DNA of 45,923 nt from Desulfamplus sp. GTDB taxonomy: Bacteria; Desulfobacterota; Desulfobacteria; Desulfobacterales; Desulfobacteraceae. The stretch's first letter is position 1; every line of letters starts with the position of its first letter. Position numbers and translations under genes: made by a program. The notes below the pieces were generated by a model. The model was given only the letters and a program-made list of their open reading frames with translations, did no database searches and was not told the DNA's origin. This document shows positions 28,798 to 38,027 of this stretch, piece after piece. The stretch spans positions 1-45,923 of the forward strand of contig JADGBC010000007.1 in the NCBI GenBank assembly GCA_015231705.1, given 5' to 3'.

Positions 28798-30339
28798 CTA
28801 CATTTTGTGGTTAATAGATCTATTCTTTGAGCCACGCAAAACATGCCCCGGTACGGGTTCGAATTGAAGGTCTCCGGTTATAATTGACCCAGCTTTAATG
28901 ATTTCCTGATTTTTCCTCTTGTTGCAGATTACAACCCGACCTTTGAGGACGACGTTACGTTCAAAACGGACATCGCCTTCAACAGTCAAAGAGTTGCAGC
29001 GGGTTAGAGATGGCGTACCAAAAGGAAAACGTTTCTGGAACCCGTCTATTTTCCCGTAAAACTTCGGGTCAAGTTGAACGTGGATTGTTTCATCCTTATT
29101 TTCAGGATTTGGTATCAACTTGCTGTCATGAGTGAGAAGAATGCGATCTGATCTGAGAACAAGAAGGTCATTACAGGTTTTGACAGGGGAAAAACGGTCT
29201 CTTTCAACTGCAACTGCCCTGGCACCTTCAAACAATGAAATAGCACTCCCCATTGCAGTTTCGATTTGGTAAACTGGGGGAGAAGTTTCTTTTCTGGGGT
29301 CAAGGCTTTTGGGATTAAGGATCATTGGAAGCCGAATCAGGCCGTCATTTTTAATCCGTTTATTGAGTTCTTCAAGATCTATCCAGATATTATTGGTATT
29401 GAAAAAACAATGATGAAGGATATCCTGAAAATTCATCAGGTCATTTTGCGGGCATTGAGAAATTTCTCTTAAAACCAGACGCCCGTCTTTCCTTCTGGCG
29501 ATGTGTCCGCCCTTGATATCAGAAGGGTTTCTTTTTGAGACTTCCATCATGAAAGGGAGTTTTGATTCAACGAAATAACCGAGCAGTGATTCATCCAGGG
29601 TTCCGCTCAAATTATCCGCGTTGGAGATAAAAGCATATTTAATGCCTGCATCAAGCAGTCTGCCTAATGTCCCTGACGCATACATGGCGGTATAAATATC
29701 ACCGTGTCCCGGAGGATTCCATTCCAGACTTGGATTCTGTCGCCAGTTGGCTGGGGCAAGAGTATCTCTTAGAATCTTTGGAAATTTATTCTGCATAAAA
29801 TGCATGACGGGATGGGAAAAATTTCTGGCAGCAATGAAATTAAGGGTAGCTCTATGGGTTGTGAAACTGTTCATGAAGCAGAGTCTGACACCCTGTTGCG
29901 ATGCCTGGTTGATGGTGATTTCCATGAACGAACGTGAGCTTTTGACGGGGATCAGCGATTTGGCGTTATCAAGCCCCATGCTGGTACCCAGCCCGCCGTT
30001 GAGTACTATCATAACGGCTTTATTAAGTGCTTTTTTCCCTCGTTTGGAAAATTCGGCAAGCTGATTCGCCTGAACAAGGTCGACTGGATTGATGCGGGTT
30101 ATTTCATTGTCCCCAATCATACCATCGGCACCGTTGCAAACATTTGCATAATAATGCTGAAAGGTCTTGATGACTGCTGGATTCATATTTTCAGCTTTCA
30201 TTTTTTGAATGAAATGCGGAAGATGGCTGGTTTCCTTTCCATGCTTTGGCGTAATAATAAAATGCGGAATTAGGCCAAGTTTCAAACCCAGCCAGACCGG
30301 CTCGGGAATCGGTTGTACTTTTGTAGAACATTCTTTCAT
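28798..30339 (-). CDS. UTP--glucose-1-phosphate uridylyltransferase family (UDPGP)
   Basis: MIVLNGGLGTSMGLDNAKSLIPV, PPGHGDIYTAMYASG and FISNADNLSGTLD motifs. Confidence 0.85.
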   Translation of the reverse strand: MKECSTKVQPIPEPVWLGLKLGLIPHFIITPKHGKETSHLPHFIQKMKAENMNPAVIKTFQHYYANVCNGADGMIGDNEITRINPVDLVQANQLAEFSKRGKKALNKAVMIVLNGGLGTSMGLDNAKSLIPVKSSRSFMEITINQASQQGVRLCFMNSFTTHRATLNFIAARNFSHPVMHFMQNKFPKILRDTLAPANWRQNPSLEWNPPGHGDIYTAMYASGTLGRLLDAGIKYAFISNADNLSGTLDESLLGYFVESKLPFMMEVSKRNPSDIKGGHIARRKDGRLVLREISQCPQNDLMNFQDILHHCFFNTNNIWIDLEELNKRIKNDGLIRLPMILNPKSLDPRKETSPPVYQIETAMGSAISLFEGARAVAVERDRFSPVKTCNDLLVLRSDRILLTHDSKLIPNPENKDETIHVQLDPKFYGKIDGFQKRFPFGTPSLTRCNSLTVEGDVRFERNVVLKGRVVICNKRKNQEIIKAGSIITGDLQFEPVPGHVLRGSKNRSINHKM

Positions 30340-30480
30340 TTTACAATAACCTCCACATTATACTGTTAAAATGACTATCATTTTTATGTTTTTATTCAGG
30401 AATTTTCAATTTTGGAATAATTACGGCAAAACTGCTTATGTTCTGGGATGATCTGTCTCCCATAAGTGCATTTTTTATCA

Positions 30481-31230
30481 TCAGGAAGTTATGGTAAAAT
30501 CACAGACCAAAGGGAGGTGATCTGACAATCTGGAGTGCAACACCTCTATCCTGTCCACTGTTATTTCAGAACTATGGAAAATAAAATCCAGTTCCCACCT
30601 TGGTTTTCTGCTTGGGAAGGTGAAAAAATTCAAATGGTTTGCACTTTTAAGTTGTGTAGCTGCAAGGAAATAATTTAACTCCTTGATTCCGAAAAAAATA
30701 TTGAAATCACCCCCTACCACAATCGGTTTATTACAGGTTTTTACAAGGGCAGCCAGCTCCATCAACTGCTCTTTCCTGCGATGATATGAGATGGAAAGAT
30801 GCACCAGAAAAAAGACAATGCTCTCAAGTTCCACTTCAATGATCAACCGTTTGATTCCCCGTTCAAAATAGTGATACTGTTGGTTTAATATTCTGTCTCT
30901 GGCAAGAAAGGCATTCCCCTGGCTTCTGATAATGGGAATGTGACGAGTCAGTAATGGTTTTTTATATTTGGTTTTGAAAATAAAATAATGTCCCAATCCA
31001 TCAGCAATCTGTTTTGCCTGGCTAATGCCTTGTGCTCTGTAAGACCCGCCATCCACCTCTATCAGACCCACCAGGTCAGGGGCCTGTGATTTAATAAAGT
31101 CAATAATTTCAGGGACGTTTTTTTTGCTCTTCCGCAGGTAGCCGCTAAAAGGAAGAGGCGTATGAAACCGCCATCCTGATCCTGTTCCATAACGGATATT
31201 ATATAATAAAAATCGAAAAGTTTTTTTCAT
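30481..31230 (-). CDS. Endonuclease/exonuclease/phosphatase family protein
   Basis: FLLYNIRYGTG, LVGLIEVDGGS, VVGGDFNIF and LSDHLPLVCDF motifs. Confidence 0.88.
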   Translation of the reverse strand: MKKTFRFLLYNIRYGTGSGWRFHTPLPFSGYLRKSKKNVPEIIDFIKSQAPDLVGLIEVDGGSYRAQGISQAKQIADGLGHYFIFKTKYKKPLLTRHIPIIRSQGNAFLARDRILNQQYHYFERGIKRLIIEVELESIVFFLVHLSISYHRRKEQLMELAALVKTCNKPIVVGGDFNIFFGIKELNYFLAATQLKSANHLNFFTFPSRKPRWELDFIFHSSEITVDRIEVLHSRLSDHLPLVCDFTITS

Positions 31231-31336
31231 AGATGATGAAACCTGTTGGTTGTTTTATTTTCTATAACAAATTCAATTGTATTAAAAAATTTCAGGCTGA
31301 AATCCGTTAAAACCCTGATCCAGTTAAAACCTTGAT

Positions 31337-32272
31337 TTAAAGTATCCCCACATCCATAGCAATGGCCTTCAGGGATTCTGCCGCCTTTTGAAATCCTTCA
31401 ATCTCCTCTCTATTAAGATGAGGTGCAGGAGATTTTTCCACGCCTCTGCGTCCGACAATTACAGGAAGACTTAATGTCATACCATTAACATCTGCATAAC
31501 CCTGAACTTTCGTTGAAACAGTAAGGATGCTCTTTTCATCCCTTGAGATAGCTGTCAGTATTCTGAGCACAGCTTGTGCAATTCCATAAAAGGTGGCACC
31601 TTTTCTTTTAATGATCTCTTTTCCGGCAGAGAGTACAGCCTCAAATACCTGTTTTTTTTCATCAGGTCCGAACGTTATGTTTGATTGTTCAGCAAAATCA
31701 TCGAGATGCAACGTCCCAACCTGTGTATGACTCCATACAGGGATTGATCCTGTCCCATGCTCACCGATGATATAGGTATGGACATTTCTGGGATCAACAT
31801 TAATTCTCTTAGAAATTAGATGACGAAACCTGCTTGTATCCAGCAATGTGCCGGACCCTATTATCTGCCTTGACTCAAGACCTGAATGTTTATTTAAATA
31901 CAGGGTCAATAGATCAACTGGATTGGATACTATAATGAAAACTGCATTCGGATTTGATTTGGTCACTCCTTCTGACAGGTCTTTCATCACAGCAAGATTA
32001 CGCTTAATAAGATCAGTTCGCTGTTCATCAGGCTTCCGCTTTGCCCCTGCTGTAATAACAACAACATCCATACTGCTGCAAATATTGGCTTCACCGGCTA
32101 AAATTTCAACAGGCGGGATAAAGGAAGCACAATGCTGAAGGTCCATGGCCTCTCCAATCGCCTTCTCTGGAAATTTGTCAACGAGTACAAGCTGTTCTGC
32201 AGTTCCTGAAGCAGCAATTGAATATGCGATTGTGGCTCCAACTGATCCTAAGCCAACAATACCGATTTTCAT
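31337..32272 (-). CDS. Malate/L-lactate dehydrogenase family protein (Arg at the specificity position)
   Basis: MKIGIVGLGSVGATIAYSI, VVITAGAKRKPDEQRTDLIKRN, VSNPVDLLT, IIGEHGTGSIPVWS. Confidence 0.9.
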   Translation of the reverse strand: MKIGIVGLGSVGATIAYSIAASGTAEQLVLVDKFPEKAIGEAMDLQHCASFIPPVEILAGEANICSSMDVVVITAGAKRKPDEQRTDLIKRNLAVMKDLSEGVTKSNPNAVFIIVSNPVDLLTLYLNKHSGLESRQIIGSGTLLDTSRFRHLISKRINVDPRNVHTYIIGEHGTGSIPVWSHTQVGTLHLDDFAEQSNITFGPDEKKQVFEAVLSAGKEIIKRKGATFYGIAQAVLRILTAISRDEKSILTVSTKVQGYADVNGMTLSLPVIVGRRGVEKSPAPHLNREEIEGFQKAAESLKAIAMDVGIL

Positions 32273-32526
32273 GATATTCCTCCTGATAGTGGTTCCTTCT
32301 GAAAAGACCTTTCAGAAGGCCTGTTGTTTAAGTTTTTCTAGATCTAATGCTTGGAGATACGCAACATCCCTCTTCATCCGAAACAAAGATTCCCAGCGGG
32401 GGATGCATCAACCATCTTCTTGAAGCACACATCCTTGAACATCCTGTCATTGGTTGGATCATCTTTGACATGCAACGCTGTGGTCGGGAGAGGGTTGAAG
32501 ATTTTCTGATCCATTACATGCTCCGT

Positions 32527-32590
32527 TTTTTACAGTGGAAACAGTTTGTGATTTTAATTGTCGGGGGTGGCAGAAACTCTGCCAGGAGCG
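32527..32590 (+). repeat. Palindromic repeat family C, diverged copy
   Basis: TTTTTACAGTGGAAACAGTTTGTGATTTTAATTGTCGGGGGTGGCAGAAACTCTGCCA. Confidence 0.5.
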
Positions 32591-32608
32591 TTTATCAAGG
32601 ATTAATAT

Positions 32609-32875
32609 TTAATCGCAAGGTACTTCTACTTTTTTTGGATGCCTGAACCTTTGCCAGTATGTTCTTCCGTAACGATCTTGTCTCCATTCGCCGTTCACCT
32701 CTTCATAGCAGCGACTACGGTTATGTTCATGCCTGTTATTGTTAATTACCGTGTCGGCTACCACCGCTCCAACTACCGCACCTGCTACAAATGGTAATCC
32801 TGAATTACGGCAACTGGCAAAGCTTAACAGCATAAGAACAAGAAACATCGAAAGAACAATAAATTTTGTTTTCAT
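32609..32875 (-). CDS. Small putative lipoprotein with glycine-zipper-like segment
   Basis: MKTKFIVLSMFLVLMLLSFASC (lipobox-like), GLPFVAGAVVGAVVADTVI. Confidence 0.7.
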   Translation of the reverse strand: MKTKFIVLSMFLVLMLLSFASCRNSGLPFVAGAVVGAVVADTVINNNRHEHNRSRCYEEVNGEWRQDRYGRTYWQRFRHPKKVEVPCD

Positions 32876-32960
32876 AACATCTTATCCTTCTTATAGGTTT
32901 TAGTTTTACTGCTACTTGAGTTTTTTAAAGGTCTCATAGATAACAGGCTTTTTATGGCTA

Positions 32961-33041
32961 TTTTTATGTGAAAGTCTCTTGGATTGGCCGTAATTATAGG
33001 GCTTTCATTTTTCGTTGTGCCCATCAGGGCATGGCCGTTAT
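32961..33041 (+). repeat. REP-like repeat family B, copy c
   Basis: TTTTTATGTGAAAGTCTCTTGGATTGGCCGTAATTATAGGGCTTTCATTTTTCGTTGTGCCCATCAGGGCATGGCCGTTAT. Confidence 0.92.
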
Positions 33042-33062
33042 TCCATAATATAAAAATATAAG

Positions 33063-33284
33063 TCAGCCTTTTCGGCTTGCCGCAAACAGCAACACAATGC
33101 CGCCCACGAGTGTGATAGTTCCAACGATCGGCGGCAACGGAAGAGTTTTGGTTGTCTCCGCAGTCATTTTCAGCGGCCCGAGATTGATGACATCCTCTCT
33201 GGTCGTGTAGGTGATTCCCTGGTACCCGAAGGCTATGATCCCTATAGTAATAAGTATGATGGCAATAATTGTGGTTGTTTTCAT
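33063..33284 (-). CDS. Small two-TM membrane protein, DUF3185-like
   Basis: MKTTTIIAIILITIGIIAFGYQGITYTTREDVINLGPLKMTAETTKTLPLPPIVGTITLVGGIVLLFA. Confidence 0.75.
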   Translation of the reverse strand: MKTTTIIAIILITIGIIAFGYQGITYTTREDVINLGPLKMTAETTKTLPLPPIVGTITLVGGIVLLFAASRKG

Positions 33285-33407
33285 TTGTATCCGCCTTTAA
33301 CTACTTCCCATGTCGATTATTTTCATTAGACCTCCTGCAAAAATCAATTTACATCCAGTAAAATCAAGGGTGAAACTCCAATTTTAGAGGAAGTCTATTA
33401 TTCAATG

Positions 33408-34622
33408 TTATTTATTCTTTCCATGCGGTTTATTATTTCCGTTCTTTCCATGCTGCTTATTGTTCCCATTATTTCCGTGTTGTTTATTGTTCCCCTGTTG
33501 TTGCTGTAGCCTCTTTGTGTTGACAGTTTTGAATTGTTGTCTGGATTGCTGTTGCTGAATATTTATGGATTTTTGTTGTGACTTCTTCGGCTTGACTTTT
33601 TTTAATTTTCCGGATTGTTGTTGTGACTTCTTCGGTTTGATCTTTTTCAGTCTTTGTCCCATCTCTTGTTGCTGTACATCTATGGATTGTTGTTGAGATC
33701 GAATTTGTTGTTGAATCTCTACAGACTGTTCCTGAGATTGCCTTGCCGGTTTCAAATTCTGGACACCCCAGGTTTCTTCACTCTCCCAATGGTTGGTCTT
33801 TTCCCAGCGACTCCAGCTCTCCTGAACCTGTTCGTGAGGTATTAGTTGAGGATTCCATTGATGCCTTCTCCAACGCTCCTTCCTGTAGTCACTTCTCCAG
33901 TCTGTGGGGATCTCTCTATAAAAAGATGGAACGTTTGAATAGCCGACCCAGCCCGAATTGTAGCTCTTAGAGCGATACCAGTGTCCCTCTGACGGACGCC
34001 ACCACCAGCCGCTGTAAAAGAATATCTCGACTTCCACATCTGGAACGACGTAGATATTCGTCTCCGGCACCACTATCAATTGGGGTGGTGAGGAAAATAC
34101 GATAGGTGCGGGTGATGATGAAGAAATGACGATGCCTGCATCCGTTCTCCTCTTCATTCTTGTAGATTCCAGACCTTGAACTCTCCATGTTTGCTTCTCC
34201 CAGTAACTGTTCTTTTCCCATACACTCCAGTTTTGCTGAACATCTTCGTAAGATATTGGCTCGTGATTCCATTGAAGTCCTCTCCAGTTACGCTCCTTGT
34301 AGTCATCTCTCCAGTTCGAAGGGACATCACCACAGAAAGACGGAACATCTATATAGTTATCCCAACCTGAATTGTAGCACCGAGAACGATACCATCGTCC
34401 TTCCCACGGACGCCACCACCAGCCATCGTAGAAAAATATCTCCTCATCAATGTCAGGGACGACATAGACATACGTCTCAGGCAAAACTATCAACTTAGGT
34501 GATTCGTGAAATATGATAAATGGAGGCAGGGAAATGCTTATGCCTACCCGTACCTCTGCCATAGTTGGAAAAGGAACAACTACCAGCACAAAAAGCAATG
34601 CTCCCGAAAGTAATTTTTTCAT
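33408..34622 (-). CDS. Secreted protein with duplicated W/Y-rich module and Gln/Lys/Asn-rich tail
   Basis: Likely start MKKLLSGALL after GGAGG; modules LIVLPETYVYVVPDIDEEIFFYDGWWWRPWEGRWYRS and LIVVPETNIYVVPDVEVEIFFYSGWWWRPSEGHWYRS; tail QQQS...KPKKSQQ...GNNKQHGKNGNNKPHGKNK. Confidence 0.75.
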   Translation of the reverse strand: MKKLLSGALLFVLVVVPFPTMAEVRVGISISLPPFIIFHESPKLIVLPETYVYVVPDIDEEIFFYDGWWWRPWEGRWYRSRCYNSGWDNYIDVPSFCGDVPSNWRDDYKERNWRGLQWNHEPISYEDVQQNWSVWEKNSYWEKQTWRVQGLESTRMKRRTDAGIVISSSSPAPIVFSSPPQLIVVPETNIYVVPDVEVEIFFYSGWWWRPSEGHWYRSKSYNSGWVGYSNVPSFYREIPTDWRSDYRKERWRRHQWNPQLIPHEQVQESWSRWEKTNHWESEETWGVQNLKPARQSQEQSVEIQQQIRSQQQSIDVQQQEMGQRLKKIKPKKSQQQSGKLKKVKPKKSQQKSINIQQQQSRQQFKTVNTKRLQQQQGNNKQHGNNGNNKQHGKNGNNKPHGKNK

Positions 34623-34835
34623 TCTACCGCCTCCTCTCATCAATGTTACATCCAACGTCGTTTCCTTAACAGGTAGTCTCCCAATATTTTTCCAAAGAAC
34701 CCGAGATATTTTAAGGTTTTGACAGACTTAAGGAAACGGCATTGATGTTATAATGCTCCTGCATAACTCTATTTTTATCCAGCAAAAAGAAGAGATAGTT
34801 TCAAGTTATACAGGAGGTTTATGGTATTATCACTG

Positions 34836-34985
34836 TCAATTAATTCTCCGACCCTGAGTTAGATTAAACAGCACCACAATAACTGCAACCACCAGCAGTA
34901 TATGGATTAGCCCTCCTAACGTATAACTGCTTACAAGCCCCAGTAACCACATGATTAATAGTATTACAACAATCGTCCACAACAT
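34836..34985 (-). CDS. lmo0937-family small membrane protein (not in ORF track)
   Basis: MLWTIVVILLIMWLLGLVSSYTLGGLIHILLVVAVIVVLFNLTQGRRIN*, preceded by AAAGGAGAATGAA. Confidence 0.88.
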   Translation of the reverse strand: MLWTIVVILLIMWLLGLVSSYTLGGLIHILLVVAVIVVLFNLTQGRRIN

Positions 34986-35002
34986 TTCATTCTCCTTTCA
35001 AT

Positions 35003-35179
35003 TTATTTTAGAGGATTACTTCTGACGTCAGCAACAGTACCTGTGATAACACCGGCAATCAGTGCCCCGCCGGCAGCATGGCTTACTTGACTCTTTGCGT
35101 TGACGCCTGCAAGTGCCGAGGTGGCAAATAAAAGGGAAACAGATACCCATAAAAAAATATTCATTAACGATTTGTTCAT
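35003..35179 (-). CDS. Small secreted glycine-zipper-like protein (not in ORF track)
   Basis: MNKSLMNIFLWVSVSLLFATSALAGVNAKSQVSHAAGGALIAGVITGTVADVRSNPLK*. Confidence 0.6.
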   Translation of the reverse strand: MNKSLMNIFLWVSVSLLFATSALAGVNAKSQVSHAAGGALIAGVITGTVADVRSNPLK

Positions 35180-35185
35180 TATTCA

Positions 35186-35989
35186 TCACGATGCTTTTGG
35201 AGATATTACTTCCATGTTGTTGACCACATCCTTTACGCCGTTAACGTCAGCCGCAAGTTTTGTGATCAGATCCTTTTCAGCAGCATTATTGGCGTTGCCC
35301 ATAAGAGTGACTACTCCCTCTTTTGTTTCGACAGCGATTTTGAGACTGCTGGTCGATCGATGATACAGCAATGCAGTCTTGACAAGAGCGGTGATAGACG
35401 CATCATCAATGAATTCGTTCATGGCATCCACCTTCTGTCCGATCGTTTTTGTGGAAGGCTTTATTTCGGCACTTAACACTGTCATCTCGTTCTTAACGAC
35501 TTTGACCCCTTCAACATCCATGACATATTCCGTAGTAAGGCTCTTCTGTGCTTCGCTGTCGGCTTTTCCGCGCAAGGTGACGGTTCCATCTTCTGATAAA
35601 ATTTCAGTTGTAATTGCGTTCACGTTCCGATGGAAAAGGAGTGTAGTTTTAACTTTGGTAATTAGCCATGCATCAGAGTAAGCATCAGGGACTTTACCTT
35701 TTATTTCCAGTTTGTTGTCCACGCTTTTAACTCCGTTCAGGCTCGCAACTGTCTCCTCTGCAAGTGCTTTGCTGGACTCTTCCGAGACAGTCCCTGTCAG
35801 GGTGACTACGCCATCATAAGACTTGACTTGAATGTCATCATTCTTGAGGTAGGTTTTGAACACATAAGAATTTTTTGAAGCTAATACAATGGTGTCATCA
35901 ATGTCTGATGCAGACAGGTTTATGGTGAATAAGCTCAAAGAGGCGACTGTTGCTATAAGTGCCATTATGCAATATATTATTTTTTTCAT
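35186..35989 (-). CDS. Periplasmic BON-domain protein (OsmY-like)
   Basis: Signal peptide and three BON units (DDIQVKSYDGVVTLTGTV, NAITTEILSEDGTVTLRGKA, SSLKIAVETKEGVVTLMGNA). Confidence 0.9.
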   Translation of the reverse strand: MKKIIYCIMALIATVASLSLFTINLSASDIDDTIVLASKNSYVFKTYLKNDDIQVKSYDGVVTLTGTVSEESSKALAEETVASLNGVKSVDNKLEIKGKVPDAYSDAWLITKVKTTLLFHRNVNAITTEILSEDGTVTLRGKADSEAQKSLTTEYVMDVEGVKVVKNEMTVLSAEIKPSTKTIGQKVDAMNEFIDDASITALVKTALLYHRSTSSLKIAVETKEGVVTLMGNANNAAEKDLITKLAADVNGVKDVVNNMEVISPKAS

Positions 35990-36102
35990 ACTTATTTTTC
36001 CTTTCTATATTGTAATTTTGTTGTAGTTTTGATGAATATTTTTACCGTGAAAACAACCCTCATTTTTATATTTGGAGCTGATTAATACACAATCATTCCC
36101 GT

Positions 36103-36504
36103 TTAACGAAAAAACCCCATTGCAATATCAGAGATTGCATTTATTACAGGCTGGGCAAACCTGCTTCCATTACGGCGGCGTGAGCCCACTGCACCTGCAC
36201 CTATGATAAAACCCACTCCCGCCCCTACACCTAATGATATAAGAATTGTCTTACCCGGATTTTTTTTGCCATAATTTATGGCTATTTCATAAGTTTCACT
36301 TACAACCCTGGATGTTTTATCGTAAGTATCGCTTACAGCTTCGGATGTCTTGTCATAAGCGTTACTTATTGCTTCTGATGTTTTATCATAAGTATCACTT
36401 GCCGCAGCTCCCGCTTTTTCGAGAATCTCTGCACCTTTTTCCATGGTGCTCTGAGGATCAGCACTATGTTTGTGGGTCTTGTTTTTGTTTTTTTCGACGT
36501 CCAT
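36103..36504 (-). CDS. YtxH/DUF883-like membrane protein with tandem 11-residue repeats
   Basis: ASDTYDKTSEA-ISNAYDKTSEA-VSDTYDKTSRV-VSETYEIAINY, then GKKNPGKTILISLGVGAGVGFIIGAGAVG. Start at MDVEKNKNK after AAGGAGAATAAC. Confidence 0.75.
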   Translation of the reverse strand: MDVEKNKNKTHKHSADPQSTMEKGAEILEKAGAAASDTYDKTSEAISNAYDKTSEAVSDTYDKTSRVVSETYEIAINYGKKNPGKTILISLGVGAGVGFIIGAGAVGSRRRNGSRFAQPVINAISDIAMGFFR

Positions 36505-36530
36505 GTTATTCTCCTTAAGAAAGCTAAATT

Positions 36531-36594
36531 TTACCGTGAAAACATATATTCTGATTTTCATGGTCGGGGGTGGTCGAATCCCGGCCATGATAGC
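36531..36594 (+). repeat. Palindromic repeat family C
   Basis: TTACCGTGAAAACATATATTCTGATTTTCATGGTCGGGGGTGGTCGAATCCCGGCCATGATAGC. Confidence 0.6.
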
Positions 36595-37062
36595 TTAACT
36601 GTCAATGATATCTGAACTACATAATGTCTGCGGTTGAGACCCTTGATGATAGACTGACGTATCTGTTGAGATTATATTGTTTATCAAGGCTGTGGCAGCC
36701 CTGGTGGCAATACCCAGAAGGGTCATCCTGACAAGGCCAGGTCCACTGTTTCGGATAAGCATACCGTCAAGTGAATCACGAACCTCTTCGGCAATGGAAC
36801 CCATGATTCGCTCCATGGGAGTGGCACGTTTTATGAACAGCCCTGATGCAAGATAGCCAATCCCAGCAGCACCCCCTATTGCCAAGTATGGGTAATCTCT
36901 TACGTATCCACGCCAATCTAATTTTTCTATGATACGCTCACTTATCTGCTCGACTGTCTGGGAAATCTCATCCTCTCCCTTTGCTATATCCTGACGTATA
37001 TCCCTGGAACTTCGCTCAGAATCCGATCCCTTTGTCTTATTTGGATATTCTCTTCCCAACAT
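36595..37062 (-). CDS. DUF883/YqjD-like membrane-associated protein
   Basis: Charged helical N-terminus then DWRGYVRDYPYLAIGGAAGIGYLASGLFIKR. Confidence 0.6.
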   Translation of the reverse strand: MLGREYPNKTKGSDSERSSRDIRQDIAKGEDEISQTVEQISERIIEKLDWRGYVRDYPYLAIGGAAGIGYLASGLFIKRATPMERIMGSIAEEVRDSLDGMLIRNSGPGLVRMTLLGIATRAATALINNIISTDTSVYHQGSQPQTLCSSDIIDS

Positions 37063-37224
37063 TCTTTTTCTCCCTTAATTACCTTGAAAATGGATCACAT
37101 TTTTATATTAGGGGGTGATCGATACGCAATTGTGTCCGTTTAGGCTCCTAACTCTTTTACATGTTTGACAACGGTAATATTTCATGTCTCAAGAATCAGT
37201 ATGTCATGTTTCAAAGATCTTTTT

Positions 37225-37656
37225 TTATAATTGCCTGTAGCCGATGAAAACAATAACGATGCCGATGAAAGCAAGTCCCCCGCTGATAACAAGTGCCGCA
37301 ATAAAGGGAGTCATATAATAAGTGAGTTTGAAAAACAGTGCAGCACAAAAAAAGATGAATGCTGCAAAAATGGTGAGAGCTCCTGTCACGAATATTAAAC
37401 CTCCCAAGCGAACGGATCTTACTTTTTCGCGAATTCTCTGGATCACAAGCTCTATTTCGTCGTGAACCATTGTGGCTGAGTTACTGGCAAGTTGCCCCAG
37501 CAGTTCAGTGAAAGATTCACGTTGTGTTGCAGGTAATCTGTTTGTCTCCCTGTTGTTCATTGTTTTTACTCCGTGAACATCGCTCACAAGTTTGGAAGCC
37601 AGCTCAGGTTGTCTCCGCTTCATTGACCCAGTACCCGTTGCACTTGTAATATTCAT
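37225..37656 (-). CDS. Holin-X/YqjE-like (holin superfamily III) membrane protein
   Basis: SFTELLGQLASNSATMVHDEIELVIQRIREK, two TM segments. Confidence 0.7.
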   Translation of the reverse strand: MNITSATGTGSMKRRQPELASKLVSDVHGVKTMNNRETNRLPATQRESFTELLGQLASNSATMVHDEIELVIQRIREKVRSVRLGGLIFVTGALTIFAAFIFFCAALFFKLTYYMTPFIAALVISGGLAFIGIVIVFIGYRQL

Positions 37657-37871
37657 GCAGAAGACTGTTCAGTTTATAACCCTTCATTATTTTTGCTTTG
37701 TTCAGCATGATAGTAGTAGTCCTTTCATTCCTTTGATTTTTTTTTGGAATTGGTTCTAATTTCGGTTATATTCTGACCTTTTGAGACTGTCTGAATTAAG
37801 ATAATGAGACTGTCTGAATCAGGATAATCAGGATTAAAAGAGGCACAGGATGAGAAAATTCTGCTTTGTCC

Positions 37872-37952
37872 TTTTTATGTGAAAGTCTATTGAATCGGCA
37901 GTAATTATAGGACTTTCATTTTTCGTTGTGCCCATCAGGGCATGGCCGTTAT
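37872..37952 (+). repeat. REP-like repeat family B, copy d
   Basis: TTTTTATGTGAAAGTCTATTGAATCGGCAGTAATTATAGGACTTTCATTTTTCGTTGTGCCCATCAGGGCATGGCCGTTAT. Confidence 0.93.
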
Positions 37953-38027
37953 CTTGAAAATCTTGATTCAGACAATTGGTCGATATTAAAACAAATCCCT
38001 GTTTTTTTTCTGAACTAACATGACGGA

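Noticed and set aside
37225-37656. Prophage holin suggesting phage remains
   Set aside because: Holin-X/YqjE-like proteins are common chromosomal membrane proteins; no phage structural or lysis genes are nearby.
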